From: Symsagittifera roscoffensis
Taxonomy: Eukaryota; Xenacoelomorpha; Acoela; Convolutidae
Assembly (NCBI RefSeq): GCF_963678635.1
Contig: NW_026971620.1
Coordinates: forward strand, 1 to 49,150
Reading direction: 5' to 3'
Length of the DNA: 49,150 bases
Shown here: positions 43,194 through 49,150 of the stretch, one piece after another
Position numbering within the stretch: position 1 is the first letter of the stretch
How the letters are laid out: every line of letters starts with the position of its first letter
Made by a program: the position numbers and the translations under genes
The notes under the pieces: generated by a model
Seen by the model: the letters and a program-made list of their open reading frames with translations, nothing else
Told to the model about the DNA's origin: nothing
Database searches by the model: none

Positions 43194-45690
43194 TTAGGTT
43201 CTTCGCCTGTTTCTGCTTCTATGTCTCCTGTTTCTCTTGCTATTCTTAATTTTTTTTATTATCAAGTTTTCAGTGTGGGTAAGTCCTACCCCCACTCCCC
43301 GGACAAAAATATCCATCGACGTCCCCATCGATCGCATACCGGGTATAAAGTCGAGGTTAGAAGCTGGAATGAGTAGTCGTCTTTCCTGGGCAGCCCAGGA
43401 AGGATCATCTCGTTCGGTCTTGATGTATTTCATGCTTCCACGATCCACGTCTTGAATCGTGACACTGGTCTCCTCTGGATCCGAGGTCATTTCGTTCAGC
43501 CACTCTAAGACACGTAGGTTCGTCAGGTCTTGTTCATATGACTGCTGTTGCTCGTCGTCGAATTGTACCTCGGATTTCGACCAGTCGTCAACCCACTCAT
43601 CGTTGTGATCATCGACTATGTCAATGTCTTGTGACACAGTTCTTTCCTCTAGACCCACTAATTCCTCCACTATCTTCTTTAGATCTATCCTATCCACTAC
43701 AAAGTCGTCACCGTAAGGATTATATTTCTTTCTTGATCTCATCCCATCCTTCTGACGAGTCTGTATGGTGAACGGAAGATCCGGTTCCAAGTTCTTGGGA
43801 ACCTCTATCTGTTCGGGATCCTGCCAATCTTCCTCTGCGTAGGGTAAGGTTTCATCGTCCGCTTCGATCTGTTCGTTTGGATCCAGGTCCAGCGGTGTAT
43901 CTGTACCTTCCTCTACGACTTCGTTTCCATCGTTCTTCTCCCTGGTGCCTTTTTCATTGACCTCACAAGCAGGTTTCATCATTAGATAATCCCCTTCGTC
44001 CATGTCTGCAGGTATACACCAGTCTTCTGTCGATGGATTGTGTGGCTTGATGTTCTCGTAGTGGGCGGCTCGGCCAGTACTCAGTCTATAAAAGCGTCCC
44101 TCCTGGTGCACCTCTGTAATCATGAAGGGTCCCCTCCACTTTTTTAGAAGCTTCTTTGTCCCTTTCGGTGGTATAATGTTCTGAAATACCCATACGTAGT
44201 CTCCCACCGAGTAAGCCTTTGCACCAGCTGCTTTCTTGTCGAATTTTTTCCTCTGCCTTGCCTGTGCCTGCTGAGTGTTTCGTCTACACAAATCGTTCAA
44301 CTCCTGTTGGCGTCTGATCACATCCCTCACGTAGACCTGTGGGGACGTTTTCTTTCCCTCATATTCTGGGTAGAAGAAGGTTAAGGGTAAAGACTTTTCG
44401 TGTCCAGTTAGCATCATGTGTGGACTGACTCTAGTGGTAGAGTGTTGCGTGCTGTTATATGCTCCCATCACCTGTGGAAGGTATCTGTCCCAATCGGTCA
44501 TGTAACTGGAACAATATACTCTCAGCATCGACACTAACGTCCTATTCTGTCTTTCCACTAAGCCATTCGTTTGAGGGTGGTATGTCGTGGAGTGAGCTTG
44601 AGCGACCTGTGAGCGTCTCATAAGCTCTTTCGTAAGCTCTCCTACGAAAGCTGTTCCATTATCCGATTGAAACGTCATCGGACAACCATTTCTTGCTATC
44701 CACGTATTGATCAGGTGGTCGCATGTCTCTTCCGCCGAGGCAGCCATTCAGGGCACGGCCTCTGCATACTTCGTAAAATGATCTATCATGACCAGCGCCT
44801 GATTGTAACCATTGTCTGTCATGCATATCTTTTGGTGATCTATTTGCACCACCTCGTTGAATTCAGACGACTCGATCGATTGTAAAGGAAATCGCAACTT
44901 CCTTGGATCCTTGACCTTTTGCATGACAGACATGCTGTTACCCATTTCTCGCATGCCTTTTTCATCCCAGGCCACTCAAAGCGCTTCAGGATCCTCTGAT
45001 ATACTTTGTCGATCCCCTGATGGCCCATTTGATCATGTGACCTGAATAACAGTTCTGTCTGATAGAGTTGCGGTAACACTATCGCGTTATACTTGTATAG
45101 GACTCTGTCATCCTCCCTTCTTTTGCAAGCCACAATCCCGTCCTTGTTCAAATATAACCTCCCTTCCTTCTGCATGAAGTATTGTCTCAGAATGCGATAA
45201 CTATCTTCCTCGAGGTCCCCTTTATCCGGAGAACCATTTTCGATCCACCTTTTCAGGTTGCTTGTCATGCGATCATTTCTCTGCGCCCTTAGAAGGTCCG
45301 AGAGTCTGTATCTCGCCTTCAAGTACGTCTTCATGACCCTCATCTGACTATTCAGCTCGTTGGGCTGATGTGTGTCTTCTTCCGTCTTAACGCACCAAAT
45401 CTTCGCCAACGGTTGTGTTTCTTGTTCAAACGGCAGAAGATCAGTCCTGACTACCGCTTTCTGCGGCAACAGGCTGATCGAGCGTTTCGATACCGCTATT
45501 GTCTCCAAGTCATCCGCTGCGTTGTCAAAGACTCTTTCGCTCGGTATAAGGTAGCGATCACTGTCAGGATCCTGGTACACCTCTCTGTCCAGATCCTTCG
45601 CCCGAGTTTCCACTGGTAGCGTGTGTATCGCCAGTTCTGACAGTTCTGATCCCGAGTTCGAATTCCTGTCTGAGTAGATGTATTCCATAT
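43194..45690 (-). pseudogene. pol: Pol fragment: integrase and long C-terminal extension (RT lost)
   Basis: The preserved part begins at YIYSDRNSNSG near 45690. It reaches an HHCC finger (HDQMGHQGIDK near 45035; TACLSCK near 44935) and the D,D,E core: QIDHQK near 44845, SDNGTAF near 44660, GLVERQNR near 44563. A GPF/Y module (KWRGPFMI) follows, then an acidic tail of some 250 residues. Damage is a one-base loss near 44925, a TGA at 44750-44748 inside the core, and a frame change in the homopolymer near 43250. In the other frame the tail (PDIGRVVESYF) runs on toward the macrodomain. The extension after the GPF/Y module is unusually long for gypsy integrases. Confidence 0.85.
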
Positions 45691-45955
45691 TTATTCCATA
45701 TTTTTCAAGTTTTTGGGATTCCATCAATCCCGAATACTGACCAGTATTTGGAATCGATGGCAAACCCAAAAAAAAGAATTAATTCGACGATTTGATATGG
45801 ATTGGGTTTATAATCACTCTCAACCTAATGACTCCAAATAATGAATATATTCCATATTTATTCCACATTATTCCAGTTTTTGGGATTTTATCAATCCCAA
45901 ATACTCACCAGTATTTGAGATCGAGGGAATCCCAAATACTGACCTAATTTGGTGA
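45681..45955. repeat. Tandem repeat, period about 168 bp, with CCCAAATACT palindromes, right copy
   Basis: Two units start at about 45681 and 45848 (TATTCCATATTTATTCCA...). Each contains GGGATT...AATCCC and an AATACTGACCAGTATT-like hairpin. A stretch at 45780-45840 matches 31600-31663 in the same orientation. The repeat replaces the missing 5' part of the Pol relic. Confidence 0.75.
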
Positions 45956-45963
45956 TATTAGTT

Positions 45964-46170
45964 GTTCTGGATTCCGCAACTGTAAGTGGATTCCGCAAAA
46001 CGTCAGCGGAATCCGCAAATTGTAAGTGGAATCCGCACTTTTGCGAATTCCACTTATATTTGCGGATTCCAGTTACGTTTTACGGATTCCACTTATACTT
46101 TTTGAAATCCACTTACAGTTGCGGAATCCAGAACAGCTAGCTGTATTTGCTTGTTGCGGAATCCGCAACA
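45964..46170. repeat. Cluster of palindromic GCGGAATCCGCA repeats, right
   Basis: At least nine degenerate copies of GCGGAATCC or GGATTCCGC with AACTGTAAGTG-type spacers occur in about 200 bases. Copies point both ways, so single strands could fold extensively. It is the same family as 31141-31440. Confidence 0.8.
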
Positions 46171-47740
46171 AAAACAATTGTAATGACAAAAATTACAGCT
46201 ATTTGTAGGCGAAATCCACGAAATTTTTGTAAGTGGAATTCTATTACTTTTCGGAACATGTTTAAAGACTTTTTTCTGTAATCAGGAACATACAGACGCA
46301 AATCTGTGCGCCTATCCAATGCACAGTTTGGCCTCGTAATGCCCATTTTGACAATTTTTTGAGCATTTTTGGTGATATTTGAAATCAAGTTATATTCGTG
46401 TTTGCATTTAATAAAAATTTGTAATGGGTAATAAAAATTTGTAATAAAAAATTTGTAGAGGGAATAATTTTCACCAACGAGATGTTGAATCACTTTTACA
46501 CTCTCAGATTTTAAGATGATGTGTTGAAACTTCTTTTGTATAAAAAGTTTGTGACTTTATCCTTTAAAAGCCCTGATTTAAACATTTGATGAAATCCCAA
46601 AATAATGAACTAGAAAAACGTCCTTTCCCTGATTTAAAAAATTTGTTGAAATCGCATAAAAAGTTCTTTTAGGAAAATGAAATTTTAACTTTGGCTATTT
46701 TTGTCTTTTTGTTAAACAAAATTATTAGGAAAAAGCTTCATTTTCTAAATGTTTTTGTAGTTCTTATGAACATTTTTTGCTTCTGGCTGGATGATTTAAA
46801 ACAAATGCTTTAATCTAGCTGAGTGCGTTTTAACCGTGAAAAACTGATTAAAAAATAAAAACCACCTGATTTGATGAAAGTAATAGAAGGAACAAAACCA
46901 TTTACTTCTACTTTATCTGCAATTTTACAGTTTAGGCGAAATCATCAAACTGAATAAAAATTGTTCGTATCGGGCAAAATTAATCTTACAACTTTGTAGC
47001 GTTGAAAAAAACTTTTTCAAGGAAGATCAAAGTTTTGATAAAAAATGCAAAAAACTAACCTTGAAAACCTCAACCGCAGCCAAAATTGAGTCGCATTTCT
47101 TAAAACCTTCTAATATATAGTCCAAATTTTTTTTTGCCAAAACTTGACAAATCTAACTGAACACCGTAGAATATTCAGTTAAAAATCAAGGTCAGTCAAC
47201 CAAAAAAACTCAAGGTCAGTCAACCAATTTCAATTAGTGAAATTCTTTGGCGCACTAGTGATATATATTCCTACAAAAATCTGTCTTTATTTCCAAATAA
47301 GTATTTGATTGTGTTCATTTCTTAAGCGGAACGAGGACTCACATTTACCGTAAAATGTGTCATCTAGGATGATTTAGCAGGATCAAATTTACAGAAAAGC
47401 TACTGCATCAGCTTTTGATAAATTTGTAGCAATTGAGACCATTTTTCGAACAGAAATTGAACTTTTGCCACGTGTCTTGTTTTTCGATAAAAATGATTAT
47501 TTAATACAAATGTTGTTATTGAGTGGTTGCCTTATAGCTCTTGATCCAGTTTGCTTGAAATTACAATCAAACTGGATTAAATATTGAAATTGGTAATACG
47601 TGGGATAGACTGGTTGCAGGTTGCCGGCATGTTTTTCTACCACAAAGAAGACTTTAGGAACTTTTTAAAAGCTACCTAAATCGATTCCCCTCGTAAAAAA
47701 GCACACCGATTTATCACTTTATCTGTGATAAGTTTTGATC
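46171..47740. other. AT-rich region with no recognised gene
   Basis: There are no frames of credible length or composition. A short duplicated phrase occurs near 47190-47225 (AAGGTCAGTCAACCAA twice). Nothing else was recognised. Confidence 0.5.
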
Positions 47741-47945
47741 TAGGTTATGATCATGTCTGCTTCAGGTCTGATCGTGTATTTTGAGACATCATCATGTCTG
47801 ATCCAGGTATGATCATGTAAAGTCAGGTTATGATCATGTTTGGTCCAGGTATCATCATGTAAAGTCAGGTATGATCATGTCTGACTCAAGATCTGATTTT
47901 TTCCTTAGTTATCATGTCTGTACATGTCTGGTTCATACATGTACA
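47741..47945 (+). repeat. Degenerate tandem repeat of ATGATCATGTCTG / AAAGTCAGGT units
   Basis: ATGATCATGT or close variants recur at about 47756, 47780, 47798, 47809, 47830, 47852, 47870 and 47910, separated by CTGATCCAGGT- or AAAGTCAGGT-like linkers. TGATCA is palindromic. It is non-coding. Confidence 0.75.
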
Positions 47946-48611
47946 ACGAAAAAAGAGACATGCCATAAAACTGGTACAGATATGGAATTTGTATGAATTT
48001 TTGATGTCCAGATTTGAGTTTAACAATAAACTTAGGTAGCAGTTGTACATTCAGTAGCAATTTCAGTAGCAGTTAACACTGCGACAAAGTTTTAAAAATC
48101 AGGAAAGCTATAAGAATCAAGACAGGTTGTTTTTTTTGATGGCAAATATAATTATTTATTTTAGAAAAAGTTTTTTGTTCAAAAATAACCCGGATTTAAT
48201 ATACATTTATCGAACCTGCTATATCAAATAAGAGTTTGCTTTTGCTAAAACTTGTTCCTCCATTGTAGCGGTAATACAACATAACTTTAATCAAGCATGG
48301 ATTGAACCAAAAATGAACCTTTTGAAAAATGAAACCAAAATCAAATTAACTCTTATTAAGTTTAAGCAACTTTTTTTGAACTTGTTGTCTGAAAAAATTT
48401 CTGAACTGAAATACTTTGAAACTAAATTCATGACTTTTTTCTCAGAAGTATTTTGCCCGGGTATGTTAAATCAGAGTGAAGAGATATAAGATAGAGAGAC
48501 GAGAGAGAGCGGGAGAGAGCTTTTCTGAATAATGCAACGGTAGAGAGGGGGAGGAATTAGTCTATTTTCTCCAAACTAGTTTTGGCGATCAACCTAAAAT
48601 TAGAAACAGTT
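47946..48611. other. Non-coding stretch with a GA-rich tract
   Basis: No ORF of note. The AGAGAGACGAGAGAGAGCGGGAG-type purine tract at about 48492-48520 is the only distinctive feature. Confidence 0.5.
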
Positions 48612-49150
48612 TGACATTCGACCAGAATGGACCAAAAGTGCAGATTCAGCAGATTCGGAAATTTAACAGCGAACCTTCCGAATTGACGGTTTTAAGCAAT
48701 AACGACGTTATTGGGACGACTAGTCAAACGGTGAAGGTCAAGATATTCTGGTATTTTGAAATTTTAAAAATTCGAAGTATGACGTCATATTTCTGAGAAA
48801 CGTCAGAAACGGCCATTTTGACAGAAAACCGGAAGAAAAACACAACAACATTAGTTGCGCTGACGAAAACAACGAAGATTGTGATTGAAAAACCACAGAG
48901 AAAAACTGAAGTAACAGAGACCGCTCCGAGTTGCAACTATTGTGTCGCTACAATAGTTGCAAGGCCGTTGCGAACAACGGTGAAGGGTGGAAAACCAGCC
49001 TTCCGGAAGGAGAATAAGAGCCTTATTTCCCCGGATTCAAGAATCCGGAGGGGTCTCAGGACTGGAACTTTTATTAACTTATATAAACTTTTAGCTTCCC
49101 TGTCATGTCCTGATTTGAATTTAATTAACATCTGAATTCATTTCGCTAGG
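48612..49150 (-). repeat. Hairpin-bearing dispersed repeat, right copy, continuing past the window
   Basis: This is the reverse-complement match of 32021-32582. It keeps both hairpins: the 13-bp stem at 48931-48943/48950-48962 and CCGTTG-CGAA-CAACGG at 48965-48980. The homology still continues at the last base of the window, so the outer end of this copy is unknown. Confidence 0.7.

Larger units (their letters stand above)
33448..45690 (-). mobile_element. Relic of a second, large gypsy-type retroelement with cargo genes (RT missing)
   Basis: All frames lie on the minus strand. Codon composition is less AT-rich than in elements A and B. It starts inside Pol at about 45690, where unrelated repeat sequence takes over. 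Integrase, a macrodomain-like ORF, an SGNH protein and at least three unknown proteins follow. No LTR pair, RT or RNase H is present. Four frames contain single in-frame stops and the integrase has frameshifts, so it is an inactive, 5'-truncated copy. Whether the cargo and the integrase belong to one element or to two abutting copies cannot be settled here. Confidence 0.75.

Noticed and set aside
47741-47945. CRISPR-like array
   Set aside because: Units are short, degenerate and variably spaced, the context is eukaryotic, and there are no cas genes.
32021-49150. Polinton/Maverick with long terminal inverted repeats and a retroviral-type integrase
   Set aside because: The integrase has a gypsy-type GPF/Y module and HHCC finger. 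There is no protein-primed polymerase, packaging ATPase or capsid of that class, and the right repeat continues past the window, so its end is unknown.

Overview
The window looks like repeat-dominated nuclear DNA of an invertebrate animal. The grounds are LTR retroelements with metazoan-style env-like genes, short introns (about 76 bases) with a consensus GTAAGT donor, AT-rich spacers and palindromic satellite clusters. The species cannot be fixed from the sequence. No ordinary host gene, rRNA or tRNA was recognised.

Left half (1-29063): two members of one Ty3/gypsy-type retroelement family lie head to head. Element A (minus strand, 397-19293, about 18.9 kb) has 410-bp LTRs differing at roughly 12 positions. 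It carries, in its own 5'-3' order, LTR, primer-binding site, leader, a basic 155-aa ORF, gag, protease, reverse transcriptase/RNase H/integrase, two tiny hydrophobic ORFs, a 390-codon frame with no ATG, an env-like glycoprotein gene, a 602-aa ORF, a short intron, a long 3' region and LTR. Its gag, pro, pol and env are broken by small indels and stops. Element B (plus strand, 20225-29059, 8.8 kb) has LTRs differing at only 4 positions and a perfect 4-bp target duplication (AATG). It is an internally deleted relative: about 10 kb between the primer-binding site and the post-pol region is missing, joined at a short microhomology, so gag-pol is gone but every post-pol gene is kept. Comparing A and B shows which post-pol frames are real. 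The ORFs overlap head to tail by a few bases, like a polycistronic viral unit. The 602-aa ORF is the only large gene open in both copies.

Right half (31-49 kb): a second, less AT-rich retroelement relic on the minus strand (33448-45690) has lost its reverse transcriptase. It begins inside pol, with integrase zinc finger and DDE core, then a macrodomain-like ORF (ADP-ribose-binding family), a 1,500-codon protein with a complete SGNH/GDSL esterase domain plus a second, serine-less SGNH-like domain, and several unrecognised proteins. Isolated in-frame stops and frameshifts mark it as a relic. It sits among palindromic GGAATCC-type repeats, CCCAAATACT palindromes and an inverted pair of a hairpin-bearing repeat (32.0-32.6 kb and 48.6 kb to the window end).

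The most novel content is the accessory gene set of the first family, notably the ATG-less ORF and the 602-aa protein, and the macrodomain plus double-SGNH cargo of the second family.
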